Assembly (NCBI RefSeq): GCF_000385135.1
Contig: NZ_ARQM01000016.1
Location: 62,001 to 126,000 of the forward strand
Direction of reading: 5' to 3'
DNA length: 64,000 nt
From: Promicromonospora sukumoe 327MFSha3.1
GTDB lineage: Bacteria; Actinomycetota; Actinomycetes; Actinomycetales; Cellulomonadaceae
A model generated the notes under the pieces. The model was not told where the DNA came from and did not search any database. It saw nothing but the letters and a program-made list of their open reading frames with translations. Shown here one piece after another: positions 23,783 through 32,446 of the stretch (the first letter of the stretch is position 1; the number at the start of each line of letters is the position of its first letter). The position numbers and the translations under genes are program-made.

Positions 23783-25173
23783 GGGACCTCCACGGTCAGG
23801 CGGGTTCCCGCGCCGGGCGGGCTGTCGAGCTCGAAGGTGCCGTCCAGGGCCGCGACCCGGCCGCGCAGGCCCGCGAGCCCGCTGCCGGGGGACAGCTCGG
23901 CGCCGCCGCGGCCGTCGTCGGACACCGCGACGCGCAGGCGCGCCGGGTGGTCGTCGGGCACGAGGCTCGCGTGCACCCGCACCAGGTCGGCCGCGGCGTG
24001 CTTGGCCACGTTGGTCAGCGCCTCGGCGACCACGAAGTAGGCGGCGGCCTGGGCCGCCGGGCTGGCCGGCGTGAGGTCGCCGCTGACCTCCACACGGACC
24101 GGGACCGGGCTGCGGCCCGCCAGCGCCGACAGCGCGGCGTCGAGCCCGCGGTCGGACAGCACGGCGGGGTGGATGCCGCGCACCAGGTCGCGCAGCTCGG
24201 CCAGGGTCTCCTTGATCTCGCGGTGCGCCAGCTCCAGGGCGGCGACCGCGTGCTCGGGGTCCTTGTCTGCCAGCCGGCGGGCCACGCCGAGCTCGACGCC
24301 CAGGGCGACCAGGCGCTGCTGGGCGCCGTCGTGCAGGTCGCGCTCGATGCGGCGGCGCTCGTTGTCGGCGGCGGAGATCGCGGCCGTGCGCGACTCGGTG
24401 AGGACCACCGCGCGCTCGCGGGCCGTGTGCGCGGCGGCCTCCGCCACGCGGGTCTCCCGCTCGGCGGCGGCGGCACGGGCGCGGGCCAGCTCGGTCGCGG
24501 ACGGGCCGAGCAGCGCCCCGGCGAGGCGCACCATGAGGTAGGACCCGTATTGTGCGAGGGCGGCCGCCGCCCAGACGAGCACGACGGCGCCCGCGAGCGC
24601 GCCGACGACCGTGGCGGGCCACGGCAGGCCGGGCCACCCGGCGAGCGCGGTGTCGCGGCCGACGAACGTGAAGATCACCGCGGCGACCGCTGCCGCCGCC
24701 AGGGCCGTCACGGCGCCGAAGAACAGCGACGAGGTGAGCATCCCGAGGAAGGCGTAGAGCGCGGTCGCCCACGCCCGGTCGTCGCGCACCGAGGCCCACA
24801 GCCTGGACCAGACACCCGGGCGGTGCGGCGCGGGCGCCGGGCGGGGCGCGGGGACCCGGACGCCGGTCTGGCGGGCCACGCGGGCGCGCTCGGCGGTGCC
24901 GAACCGGCGGGCGATGCCGAGCCAGAACGCCAGCGCCGGTACCCCGATCCCGAGCGCGGGGACGAGCCCGGCCGAGACCAGGACGAGGATCCAGAGGACC
25001 AGCCCCGCGGTCAGGTGCCACACCCACCCCACGGCCAGCGCGGCGACGGCGCGCCGGGTGGCGGGGTGGAAGGGCGCCCGGAGGAAGCCCGCACCCGACG
25101 TCAGTGCGGGCGCGACGTGCTCCGCGAGGGTGCGGAGCGGGGGCGCCGGGCCGTCATCGCTGGTCATGGTCAT
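23770..25173 (-). CDS. HisKA_3-type sensor histidine kinase
   Basis: The 467-aa protein has about five or six hydrophobic segments in the first 225 residues, a coiled-coil linker (about 226-265), a HisKA_3 dimerisation domain with His281 in RIERDLHDGAQQRLVALG, and an HATPase_c domain with DDGRGG and GSGLAGLRGRV. This is the architecture of LiaS/DesK-type kinases that sense envelope conditions. ATGs at 25173 and 25167 are both possible starts. It is first in an operon with the response regulator and DUF4097 protein. Confidence 0.93.
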   Translation of the reverse strand: MTMTSDDGPAPPLRTLAEHVAPALTSGAGFLRAPFHPATRRAVAALAVGWVWHLTAGLVLWILVLVSAGLVPALGIGVPALAFWLGIARRFGTAERARVARQTGVRVPAPRPAPAPHRPGVWSRLWASVRDDRAWATALYAFLGMLTSSLFFGAVTALAAAAVAAVIFTFVGRDTALAGWPGLPWPATVVGALAGAVVLVWAAAALAQYGSYLMVRLAGALLGPSATELARARAAAAERETRVAEAAAHTARERAVVLTESRTAAISAADNERRRIERDLHDGAQQRLVALGVELGVARRLADKDPEHAVAALELAHREIKETLAELRDLVRGIHPAVLSDRGLDAALSALAGRSPVPVRVEVSGDLTPASPAAQAAAYFVVAEALTNVAKHAAADLVRVHASLVPDDHPARLRVAVSDDGRGGAELSPGSGLAGLRGRVAALDGTFELDSPPGAGTRLTVEVPCAS

Positions 25174-25253
25174 GACCCTAGGCGGCCCGGCACCCCCGGC
25201 ACACTGAGTGATCCCACCGGGTGGGGGTGGGGTTTTCCCTACCCCGGTACTGC

Positions 25254-26483
25254 TCAGGCGAAGGCGCTGGTGCCCGTGATCTCGCGGCCGATGATCAGGG
25301 CCTGCATGCTCTCGGTGCCCTCGTACGTGTGCAGGGCCTCGATGTCGGCGAAGTGCCGCGCCACGCGGTTCTCCAGCAGGATGCCGTTGCCGCCGAGCAG
25401 GTCGCGGGCGATCGCCGCGATCTCCCGCGCGCCGCGCGTGCAGGTGTACTTGGCGAGTGACGCCTGCGGGCCGGTGAGCTGCTCCGCCTCGTCGAGCCGC
25501 GTCATCTGCTTCACGAGGAGCTGCATCTGCGTGAGGATCGACAGCATCTTGGTGAGGCGCTCCTGCACCATCTGGCTGGCGGCGAGCGGCCGGCCGAACT
25601 GCACGCGCTGCTTGGAGTAGGCCACGGCCGTCTCGTAGCAGGCGATGGCCTGCCCGACGGCGCCCCAGGCGACCCCGAGGCGCGTGGCGAACAGGACGCG
25701 GCCGGTGTCCTTGAACGAGCGCGACTTCGGCAGCAGGCTGTCGGCCGGCACGAACACGTCGTCCAGCACGATGTGCGCCTGGTGGATGGCGCGCAGCGAG
25801 AGCTTGCCCTCGATGGTCGTGGCCCGGTAGCCGGGGGTGTCCTGCGGGACGATGTAGCCGTGCACCTGGCCGTCCTCGCCGCGTGCCCAGACCACCGAGA
25901 TGTCGCCGATCGAGCCGAAGCCGATCCACTTCTTCTCGCCGTTGATGACGTACCCCTCGACGCCGTCGCGCGTCGCCTTCACGGCGGAGGTCTCCAGGCC
26001 CACGGAGTCCGAGCCGTGCGTGGGCTCGGTCAGCGCGAACGCGCCCAGGACCTCGCCGCGGGCCATCGGGCCGGCGTACTTCTCGACCTGCTCGTCGGAG
26101 CCCAGCATCACGATCGAGCGCAGCGCGAGGCCGCCCTGCACGCCGCAGATCGTGGTCACGGAGCCGTCGCCGCGCGACATCTCCATCGCGGACAGGCCCT
26201 CGGCCATCTTCGAGATCTTCGGGAAGCCGGGCACGTCCACGCCGTCGCGCAGGAAGTCGAGCTCGGCCATGCGCTTGACCAGGTCCATCGGCACCTCGTA
26301 CCGCTCCCAGTAGCCGTCGATGACGGGGAGGACCTCGTCCTGCACGAACCGGCGGACGGCGAGCTGCTGCGCCCGCTCCTCCTCCGTGATGTCGGCGAAC
26401 ACGCCGGCGAAGTCGATGTCGAGCGGCTGCGTGAGGTCGTAGTCGGGCGCCGTCACCCCTGGGGTCTGAGTCATGCTCCCCAT
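25254..26483 (-). CDS. Acyl-CoA dehydrogenase
   Basis: The 409-aa flavoprotein has the N-terminal helical domain, the FAD/substrate strand AFALTEPTHGSDS, and the C-terminal domain with RVQFGRPLAASQMVQERLT and the catalytic Glu in LHTYEGTESMQALIIGREITG. That position of the base and the TYEGT sequence resemble glutaryl-CoA dehydrogenase. A broad acyl-CoA dehydrogenase name is safest. ATGs at 26483 and 26474 are both possible. It appears monocistronic. Confidence 0.93.
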   Translation of the reverse strand: MGSMTQTPGVTAPDYDLTQPLDIDFAGVFADITEEERAQQLAVRRFVQDEVLPVIDGYWERYEVPMDLVKRMAELDFLRDGVDVPGFPKISKMAEGLSAMEMSRGDGSVTTICGVQGGLALRSIVMLGSDEQVEKYAGPMARGEVLGAFALTEPTHGSDSVGLETSAVKATRDGVEGYVINGEKKWIGFGSIGDISVVWARGEDGQVHGYIVPQDTPGYRATTIEGKLSLRAIHQAHIVLDDVFVPADSLLPKSRSFKDTGRVLFATRLGVAWGAVGQAIACYETAVAYSKQRVQFGRPLAASQMVQERLTKMLSILTQMQLLVKQMTRLDEAEQLTGPQASLAKYTCTRGAREIAAIARDLLGGNGILLENRVARHFADIEALHTYEGTESMQALIIGREITGTSAFA

Positions 26484-26524
26484 GGTGCGCCGGTACCGGA
26501 TCTCAGGTCAAGCGATACTAGGTC

Positions 26525-27676
26525 TCACAGATCGGGGCTCCCGGCGTGCCGGCAGGCACGCCCGTGCGCCCAGGCCTGGGGCCGGGTCCGCACCCGCTCG
26601 CCCGACGCCGCCGCACGCCGCACCTCGAGCTGCAGGTACTGGTCCTGGGCCGCCTCGGCGACGGAGTACGGCGGCGGCGCGCCGTGCAGCACGTGGTCGG
26701 CCATGTCGGCGACGATGCGCGCGATCGACAGCTCGTCGTCGGGCAGGCGGGCCGGGCGGAACGCGTTGCGGTGCACCCACTCGCCGTCGAGCGTGTACCC
26801 CCGCAGGAACATGCCCTCGTGGCTGCCCGCGCCGCCCGCGGCGACCCGCTCCAGCGTGGCGCGCCGGGGCTGCCCGTCGGCGCCGACCGTGCGGACGACG
26901 TCGTCGCGCAGCTCGCCGCGCTCGCCGCGGACCAGCAGCGCGGGGGAGCGCACCCAGGAGCGGTACTGGACGTCGTCGAACTCGTAGGTGCCGAGCCGGT
27001 CGCCGAAGTCCAGCCACGCCGTCGCGTGCACCGTGTCGACCAGGGCGAGGTCGTCGGGGTCGGCCGCCCGGCTGGGGCTCGGCAGCACGCGGCGGGCGTC
27101 GCGCCGGGCGGTGATCTCGGCGTCCTCGAAGCCCGCGCCCAGGGCCCGGCGCAGCACGCTGATCCCGTGGTAGTCGTGCGCCACCGCCACGTGGGCGTCG
27201 GTCACCGCGCCGAGCCGGCCCGACGCCGCGACCGCGAGCTGCGCGCCGATCAGCGGCTCCAGGTGGTACTGCTCGGCGACGTGCACGCAGGCGCCGTCGT
27301 CGACGAGCCGCTGCAGCGCGGCGAGCTCCTCGACCGTGCCCGCCGCCGGCGTCTCCGTGAGCACGGGGACACCGGCGGCGGCGAGGTCGCGGATCACGGG
27401 CTGGGCCGCGCCCGCCGGCAGGGTCAGCAGCACGACGTCGGGCCGGCCCGCGGCGAGCAGCTCGGCCACCGTGGCGAAGGCCGGGGCGGGGAGACCGGGC
27501 AGGCCCGCCGCGACCAGGCCACGGGTCGCCAGCACTTCCCGGTCCGCCGCGTTGCGGGTGGCCACGCCGGCCACCTCGAAGCGGTCGGGCAGGGCGTGCA
27601 GCACCCGCAGCATGGTGCGGGCGCGGAAACCCGAGCCGACGATCCCGATCCTGGCCGTGCGCTCCTGTGCGTTCAC
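26525..27676 (-). CDS. Gfo/Idh/MocA-family oxidoreductase
   Basis: The protein has an N-terminal Rossmann fold (RIGIVGSGFRARTMLRVL), an EKP-like segment (PVLTETPAAGTVEELAALQ, with ETP replacing EKP) and a C-terminal alpha/beta domain. Such enzymes oxidise sugars or inositols with NAD(P). The lysine of the EKP motif is not present, so activity may differ from the norm. GTG codons at 27682 and 27676 could both start it; I chose the second. The substrate is unknown. Confidence 0.85.
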   Translation of the reverse strand: MNAQERTARIGIVGSGFRARTMLRVLHALPDRFEVAGVATRNAADREVLATRGLVAAGLPGLPAPAFATVAELLAAGRPDVVLLTLPAGAAQPVIRDLAAAGVPVLTETPAAGTVEELAALQRLVDDGACVHVAEQYHLEPLIGAQLAVAASGRLGAVTDAHVAVAHDYHGISVLRRALGAGFEDAEITARRDARRVLPSPSRAADPDDLALVDTVHATAWLDFGDRLGTYEFDDVQYRSWVRSPALLVRGERGELRDDVVRTVGADGQPRRATLERVAAGGAGSHEGMFLRGYTLDGEWVHRNAFRPARLPDDELSIARIVADMADHVLHGAPPPYSVAEAAQDQYLQLEVRRAAASGERVRTRPQAWAHGRACRHAGSPDL

Positions 27677-27707
27677 GAGCACCGACGCTACGCGACCGGC
27701 CGGGCGG

Positions 27708-28394
27708 TCAGGCGGCCGCGACCGCCACCTGGTCCGGCCCGGCGTTCTCCCGGCGGCTGATGCGCCACCACGCGAAGAAGCCGAACAGCGTGAACGCGCC
27801 GTAGATCACGTACATGAGCGCGGTGGCCCAGTACCCGGCGGAGAACAGGAGCGGCACGCCCACGAGGTCGACGGCCACCCAGATCAGCCAGAACTCGACC
27901 CAGCCCTTGGCCATGCCGTAGGTGGCGAGCACCGAGCCGGTGAAGATCCAGGCGTCGGCCCAGACCGGCTCGTACGAGCCGAGGGTCCGGAAGAGGGGGG
28001 TCAGGAGCAGGGTCCCGGCGAACATCCCGGTCACCAGGCCGATGCGGACCCGCCACGAGGCCCAGCGCGGGTGCACCGCGACCGTGCCCGCGCCGCCGGC
28101 GCGCTGGGTCTGCCGCCAGCGGTACCAGCCGTAGACCGAGACGGCGATGAACATGATCTGGCGGGCGGCCTGGCCGAGCATGTCGGCCCGGCCGGTCTCG
28201 CCGAACCAGGAGCCCATGAAGACGGTGAAGAGCAGGATGTTGCCGACGATGCCCACCGGCCAGGCCCACACCTTGCGGCGCAGGCCGCCCAGGGCGGAGG
28301 CCAGGCCGAACAGGTTGCCGATGACCTCGCGCCAGTAGATCTGCTGGTCGCCGACCAGGAACGTCGCGTCGTAGGCGGCGCGGAACCAGTCCAT
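27708..28394 (-). CDS. ribM: PnuC-family riboflavin transporter RibM
   Basis: The 228-aa protein has about seven membrane helices with PnuC-family segments (EVIGNLFGLASALGGLRRKV, VYGWYRWRQ and AKGWVEFWLIWVAVDLVGV). The family transports nicotinamide riboside, but members preceded by an FMN riboswitch, as here (28509-28644), are the RibM/PnuX riboflavin importers of actinobacteria. The ATG at 28394 has a good ribosome binding site (GGAGAGGG). Regulation by FMN is strongly supported by the leader. Confidence 0.93.
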   Translation of the reverse strand: MDWFRAAYDATFLVGDQQIYWREVIGNLFGLASALGGLRRKVWAWPVGIVGNILLFTVFMGSWFGETGRADMLGQAARQIMFIAVSVYGWYRWRQTQRAGGAGTVAVHPRWASWRVRIGLVTGMFAGTLLLTPLFRTLGSYEPVWADAWIFTGSVLATYGMAKGWVEFWLIWVAVDLVGVPLLFSAGYWATALMYVIYGAFTLFGFFAWWRISRRENAGPDQVAVAAA

Positions 28395-28508
28395 TTCTCT
28401 TCCCTCTCCAGGTCCGCACACGGGGACTCCGGGGTGAGGGCCGGCGCGCCACGACGGCGCCGACGACGACGCGGTACCGGCGCCCCGAGGGGTCGACGGC
28501 GCGCGCCG

Positions 28509-28644
28509 CACGTGCTTCCTCCCATCCGGACTTTCACCGTCGGTCCTGGAGTTCCACCAGGTCAACCGGGCTTCCCCCGAAGGAGTCACCCGGGTCGCGG
28601 ACTGTCACCGCCGGCTCGGAATTTCACCGACCCCGGAGCACGTG
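28509..28644 (-). promoter_or_regulatory. FMN riboswitch (RFN element)
   Basis: On the reverse strand the conserved RFN blocks are all present: GGTGAAATTCCGAGCCGG, CGGCGGTGACAGTCCGCGA, AGCCCGGTTGACCTGGTGGA and CGGTGAAAGTCCGGATGGGA. Stem P1 is formed by CACGTGCT (28644-28637) and AGCACGTG (28516-28509). It binds FMN and turns down ribM expression, either by termination or by blocking translation; the 114-nt stretch to the ribM ATG is GC-rich and I do not see a clear T-run terminator in it. Confidence 0.96.
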
Positions 28645-28711
28645 TGCAACTGCTGCACGATGTCTAGCGGAACACAGGATGCCACGGCGGCATTCCCGCC
28701 GGAACCCGCCC

Positions 28712-28757
28712 CGTGTCAGACCTACAGGTCACCCGAGGGAGCTGTACGTCTGACACG
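28712..28757. repeat. Dispersed palindrome, copy C
   Basis: Arms 28712-28732 and 28737-28757 around a CCGA loop, with four mismatches. It lies just downstream of the TetR gene stop (reverse strand) and upstream of the riboswitch leader, consistent with a terminator for the TetR gene. Confidence 0.85.
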
Positions 28758-28760
28758 TCG

Positions 28761-29510
28761 TCAGACCAGCGCCTCGCGCACGGCGCGGGCCACCTCGTCG
28801 GGCCCGGCACCACCCTCGACGACCGCCACGACGACGCGGCGGGTGACCGGCGTGCCGCCGTCGGCCAGGGGGCCGGCCGCCGTGCCCAGGACGGCGGCGC
28901 GGCGCAGGTCGGCGAACGCCTCCTCCAGCTCGGGCCGCAGCTCGAGCGAGGGCGTGCGCAGCCAGCGCCGCAGGATCGCGTTGTGCACGGCGACCACCGA
29001 GGCCGCGAAGGCGATCGACGCCGTGGAGGCGGACCGCTCCGGCGGCAGGGTGTCGCGCAGGTAGTGCGTGAACGCCCGCTCGTAGCGGTGCGTCGTGATG
29101 AGCTCACGGTCGCGCAGCGCCGGCACCTGCTGCAGCAGTGCGTACCGGGCGAGCGACGTGTCGCGCTGGCCCACGTGGTGGTCGAACACCATGCGCGCCG
29201 CGCGGCACACCTCGAGGTACGGGTCGACGTCCGGGTCCCAGCCGCGGCCCAGGTCGTGGCCGGACTCCTCGCTCGCCCGCGCGTCGGGGCGCGTCGCGGC
29301 GAGCATGACCACGACCTCTTCGAGCAGCAGCTCGTGGTCGGCGAAGACCACGTCCTCCTTGGAGCGGAACCGGCGGAAGAACGTCGCACGGCTCACCTTC
29401 GCGGCGTCGGCGATCTCCTCGACGGTGGTTCCCTCGTACCCCTGCCGGGTGAACAGGTCCACCGCGGCGTCGACTGCCTGCGCGTGCGTGTGGGTCCGTA
29501 CGGCGGTCAT
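28761..29510 (-). CDS. TetR-family regulator
   Basis: The 249-aa protein has a TetR helix-turn-helix in the first 60 residues (GTTVEEIADAAKVSRATFFRRF, with the FF variant of the usual YYH). The C-terminal ligand domain is unassigned. The ATG at 29510 was chosen because the TetR domain begins soon after it. It follows a small membrane protein gene by 10 bp on the same strand, which may be part of the same transcript. Confidence 0.9.
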   Translation of the reverse strand: MTAVRTHTHAQAVDAAVDLFTRQGYEGTTVEEIADAAKVSRATFFRRFRSKEDVVFADHELLLEEVVVMLAATRPDARASEESGHDLGRGWDPDVDPYLEVCRAARMVFDHHVGQRDTSLARYALLQQVPALRDRELITTHRYERAFTHYLRDTLPPERSASTASIAFAASVVAVHNAILRRWLRTPSLELRPELEEAFADLRRAAVLGTAAGPLADGGTPVTRRVVVAVVEGGAGPDEVARAVREALV

Positions 29511-29520
29511 GCCAGGCAGG

Positions 29521-29778
29521 CTACCGCGTGCCCCCCGGGCGCCGTGAAGAGTCTTTGAGCGAAGAATGGGGTTCATGATGCGAATTTTCCCGTTTGCCGG
29601 AGATCTTCCCTGACTGCAGTCTGCGCAGGTAGCGCACCTCGCGCACGGCCGTCAGCAGGCCGAGGACACCGGGCACCGCGGCCCACGGGTGACCGAGGAT
29701 CACGCCCACCAGGCACACCAGAAAGATCACCCCGCCGGCGACGACGGTGGCGAGGCTTCCCCAACGGATCCCGGTCAC
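29521..29778 (-). CDS. 85-aa two-TM membrane protein
   Basis: From GTG 29778 the product reads VTGIRWGSLATVVAGGVIFL and continues with two adjacent membrane helices (about residues 8-45) and a basic hydrophilic tail. I do not recognise it. It is divergent from the DsbA-like gene and directly upstream of the TetR gene. No strong ribosome binding site is seen, so confidence is moderate. Confidence 0.6.
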   Translation of the reverse strand: MTGIRWGSLATVVAGGVIFLVCLVGVILGHPWAAVPGVLGLLTAVREVRYLRRLQSGKISGKRENSHHEPHSSLKDSSRRPGGTR

Positions 29779-29802
29779 GCAGGTGAGCGTAGTCTGCTGC
29801 GC

Positions 29803-30420
29803 GTGACCGAGACCGCTGACCGTCCCGTCGTCGACGTCTACGTCGACCCCATGTGCCCCTTCGCCTGGATCACGTCGCGCTGGGCCCTCGAGGTGGCCCA
29901 GATCCGCGACGTCGAGCTCACCTTCAAGCTGATGAGCCTCTACCTGCTCAACAAGGACCGGGACATCGACGACGGCTACCGCGCGCGCATCGAGCGCTCC
30001 CGCGGCATCGGCCGCGTCGCCGCCGCCGTCCAGACCGACCACGGCCCCGAGGCGTTCTCCGCCTTCTACACCGCCGCCGGCACGCGCATCCACAACCAGC
30101 AGGACAAGGCGTTCGACGACGTGGCCGTCGCGGCGCTCGCCGAGGCCGGCCTGCCCGCCGAGCTCGCGCGCGCGGCGACGTCCGAGGACTACGACGAGGA
30201 GCTCGCGGCCTCCCACGAGGCCGGCATGAAGCCCGTCGGCGACGACGTCGGCACGCCCACCATCCACGTCGACGGCGTGGCCTTCTTCGGCCCCGTGCTC
30301 ACGCGCATCCCGCGCGGCGAGGAGGCCGGCGCCCTGTTCGACGCCTCCGTGGCGCTCGCGCGGTACCCGTACTTCTACGAGATCAAGCGGTCGCGCACCA
30401 CAGATCCCCAGTTCGACTGA
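29803..30420 (+). CDS. DsbA-fold mycothiol-dependent nitroreductase (Rv2466c family)
   Basis: The 205-aa protein begins with a thioredoxin-like strand and the active-site motif DPMCPFAW (Cys18), followed by a helical insertion and the cis-Pro loop GTPTIHVDGV. This matches the Rv2466c family, mycothiol-dependent oxidoreductases that reduce nitro compounds and respond to oxidative stress. Only the first active-site Cys is present in the CPFA motif. Start is GTG 29803. The LLM oxidoreductase gene follows 36 bp later. Confidence 0.88.
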   Translation: MTETADRPVVDVYVDPMCPFAWITSRWALEVAQIRDVELTFKLMSLYLLNKDRDIDDGYRARIERSRGIGRVAAAVQTDHGPEAFSAFYTAAGTRIHNQQDKAFDDVAVAALAEAGLPAELARAATSEDYDEELAASHEAGMKPVGDDVGTPTIHVDGVAFFGPVLTRIPRGEEAGALFDASVALARYPYFYEIKRSRTTDPQFD

Positions 30421-30456
30421 CCCACCGGCACCAGACCCACCGGCACCAGAGGAAAC

Positions 30457-31386
30457 ATGACTCTCGACCTCCGCATCTTCGTCGAGCCCCAGCAGGGCGC
30501 GACGTACGACGACCAGCTCGCCGTCGCCCAGGCGACCGAACGGCTGGGGTTCAGCGCCTTCTTCCGCTCCGACCACTACCTCGCCATGGGCGACCGGGAC
30601 GGCCTGCCCGGGCCCACCGACTCCTGGATCACGCTGGCCGGCCTGGCCCGCGAGACCTCGACCGTGCGGCTCGGCACGCTCGTCTCCTCGGCGACGTTCC
30701 GGCACCCCGGCGTGCTCGCCATCCAGGTGGCGCAGGTGGACCAGATGTCCGGCGGCCGCGTGGAGCTCGGGCTCGGCACCGGCTGGTTCGCCGCCGAGCA
30801 CGCCGCCTACGGCATCCCGTTCCCCGACAAGCGGTTCGGCATCCTCGAGGAGCAGCTCGCCGTCGTCACCGGCCTGTGGGGCACGCCCGTCGGCGAGACC
30901 TTCTCCTTCTCGGGCGAGCACTACCAGATCACCGACTCGCCCGCGCTGCCCAAGCCCGCGCAGTCGAAGATCCCCGTGCTGGTCGGGGGCGGCGGCCCGC
31001 GCCGCACGCCCGCCCTGGCGGCGCGGTACGGCGACGAGTACAACCAGTCCTTCCCGGAGATCAGCGAGGTCGGCCCCCGGATCAAGGTCATCGAGAAGGC
31101 CCTGTCCGACGCCGGGCGCGACCCCGGTTCGATCGTCCAGTCGGTGGCGCTCGTCGCCGCGGTCGGCACGGACGAGGCCGAGTTCACGCGGCGTGCGGCG
31201 GCGATCGGCCGCGAGCCCGCCGAGCTGCGCGAGCACGGCATCGCCGGCACCGTCACCGAGGTGGTGGACCGCCTCAAGGCCCTGGAGGCCGACGGCGTCC
31301 AGCGCGTCTACCTGCAGGTGCTCGACCTGGCGGACCTCGACCACCTCGACCTGGTCGCGCGCGAGGTGCGCCCGCAGCTCGGCTGA
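30457..31386 (+). CDS. LLM-class flavin/F420-dependent oxidoreductase
   Basis: The 309-aa TIM-barrel protein shows the luciferase-like monooxygenase pattern: LGFSAFFRSDHYLAM, the LGTLVSSATFRHP region, GRVELGLGTGWFAAEH and PVLVGGGGPRRTPALAA. In actinobacteria such enzymes usually use F420. Substrate unknown. It is the second gene of the DsbA-like unit, and a strong hairpin follows (31406-31437). Confidence 0.9.
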   Translation: MTLDLRIFVEPQQGATYDDQLAVAQATERLGFSAFFRSDHYLAMGDRDGLPGPTDSWITLAGLARETSTVRLGTLVSSATFRHPGVLAIQVAQVDQMSGGRVELGLGTGWFAAEHAAYGIPFPDKRFGILEEQLAVVTGLWGTPVGETFSFSGEHYQITDSPALPKPAQSKIPVLVGGGGPRRTPALAARYGDEYNQSFPEISEVGPRIKVIEKALSDAGRDPGSIVQSVALVAAVGTDEAEFTRRAAAIGREPAELREHGIAGTVTEVVDRLKALEADGVQRVYLQVLDLADLDHLDLVAREVRPQLG

Positions 31387-31405
31387 CGCGACCACCGCCT
31401 GTGAC

Positions 31406-31437
31406 CGGGCCGCCCCGCCGTCGTGCGGGGCGGCCCG
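31406..31437 (+). terminator. Terminator after the LLM oxidoreductase gene
   Basis: Perfect 13-bp GC arms (CGGGCCGCCCCGC and GCGGGGCGGCCCG) with a 6-nt loop, followed by TTCGCTTCC. Confidence 0.8.
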
Positions 31438-31516
31438 TTCGCTTCCGCAGGCCGCCGGGGTGAAATTTCCTTAGGGTCTTCCCAGCCGCTCCTCGCGACA
31501 GACCCAGGAGAAGTCC

Positions 31517-32380
31517 ATGCAGAGCATGTCTCGTGTTGCCCGTGCTTCTCTGGCCGCGGCGGTGCTGGCCGCCGGGGCGCTCGCCGCCGGCCCGGCCGCG
31601 GCCTCCGCCGACGACGGCTTCCGGCGCGGCCCGGACCCCACGGAGGCGAGCATCGAGGCGCCGCTGGGCGCGTTCGCCGTCGAGCAGCTCGTGATCCCGC
31701 GCGCCGCCGCCGAGGGGTACGGCGGCGCCACCGTCTACTACCCGGCCGACACGTCCGAGGGGACGTTCGGCGCGGTCGCCGTCGCGCCGGGCTACACGGG
31801 CACGCAGGCGAGCATCGCCTGGCTCGGACCGCGGATCGCCTCGCAAGGCTTCGTCGTCGTGACCATCGACACGAACAGCCCGGGCGACTCGCCCGACCGC
31901 CGCGGCGACCAGCTCCTCGCCGCGCTGGACCAGCTCCGGGACACCGCGGTCGCGGACCGCGTCGACCCCGCGCGGCTGGCCGTGATGGGCCACTCGATGG
32001 GCGGCGGGGGCAGCCTGGAGGCGGCCAAGGACCGCCCGACGCTCCGGGCGGTCGTCCCGCTCACGCCGTGGAGCGTCGACAAGACGTTCCCCGAGGTCGC
32101 GGCGCCGACCCTGATCATCGGCGCCGAGGACGACATCGTCGCCCGGGTCCGCCTGCACGCCGAGCCGATGTACGAGTCGCTCCCGGCGGGCGGCGACAAG
32201 GCCTACCTCGAGCTGCGGCACGCGACGCACGACGCCCCGGTCCTGCCGGACACGACGATCGCCCGGTACGGCATCTCGTGGCTCAAGCTTTACGTGGACG
32301 ACGACGAGCGGTACGCCCGGTTCCTCTGCCCCGCGCCGGAGCCGGACGACGCGATCAGCGAGTACCGCAGCACCTGTTGA
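31517..32380 (+). CDS. Secreted cutinase / PET-hydrolase-like polyesterase
   Basis: The 287-aa protein has a Sec signal peptide (about residues 1-31, ending AAASA) and an alpha/beta-hydrolase body very like actinobacterial cutinases such as TfCut2. The oxyanion and substrate tyrosine is in APGYTGTQASIAWLG (Tyr93), the nucleophile Ser160 in MGHSMGGGG, the substrate-site Trp185 in PLTPWSV, Asp206 in IGAEDDIVA and His238 in ATHDAP. Cys271 and Cys287 match the C-terminal disulfide of the family. It should hydrolyse cutin or other polyesters outside the cell. The residue after the catalytic His is Asp rather than the usual Phe or Ser. The start at 31517 has AGGAGA upstream. Confidence 0.9.
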   Translation: MQSMSRVARASLAAAVLAAGALAAGPAAASADDGFRRGPDPTEASIEAPLGAFAVEQLVIPRAAAEGYGGATVYYPADTSEGTFGAVAVAPGYTGTQASIAWLGPRIASQGFVVVTIDTNSPGDSPDRRGDQLLAALDQLRDTAVADRVDPARLAVMGHSMGGGGSLEAAKDRPTLRAVVPLTPWSVDKTFPEVAAPTLIIGAEDDIVARVRLHAEPMYESLPAGGDKAYLELRHATHDAPVLPDTTIARYGISWLKLYVDDDERYARFLCPAPEPDDAISEYRSTC

Positions 32381-32446
32381 CGGGGCGGCACCGGCTGACC
32401 GATAAGATCCGCGCGACCCTCACGTTGCGAGATCAAGGACAACACA

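Noticed and set aside
29779-31395. Reverse-strand extension of the small membrane protein gene to about 624 codons
   Set aside because: It is antisense to the DsbA-like and LLM genes and consists of Arg/Gly/Val/Ala-rich sequence; only the last 85 codons have plausible membrane-protein character.
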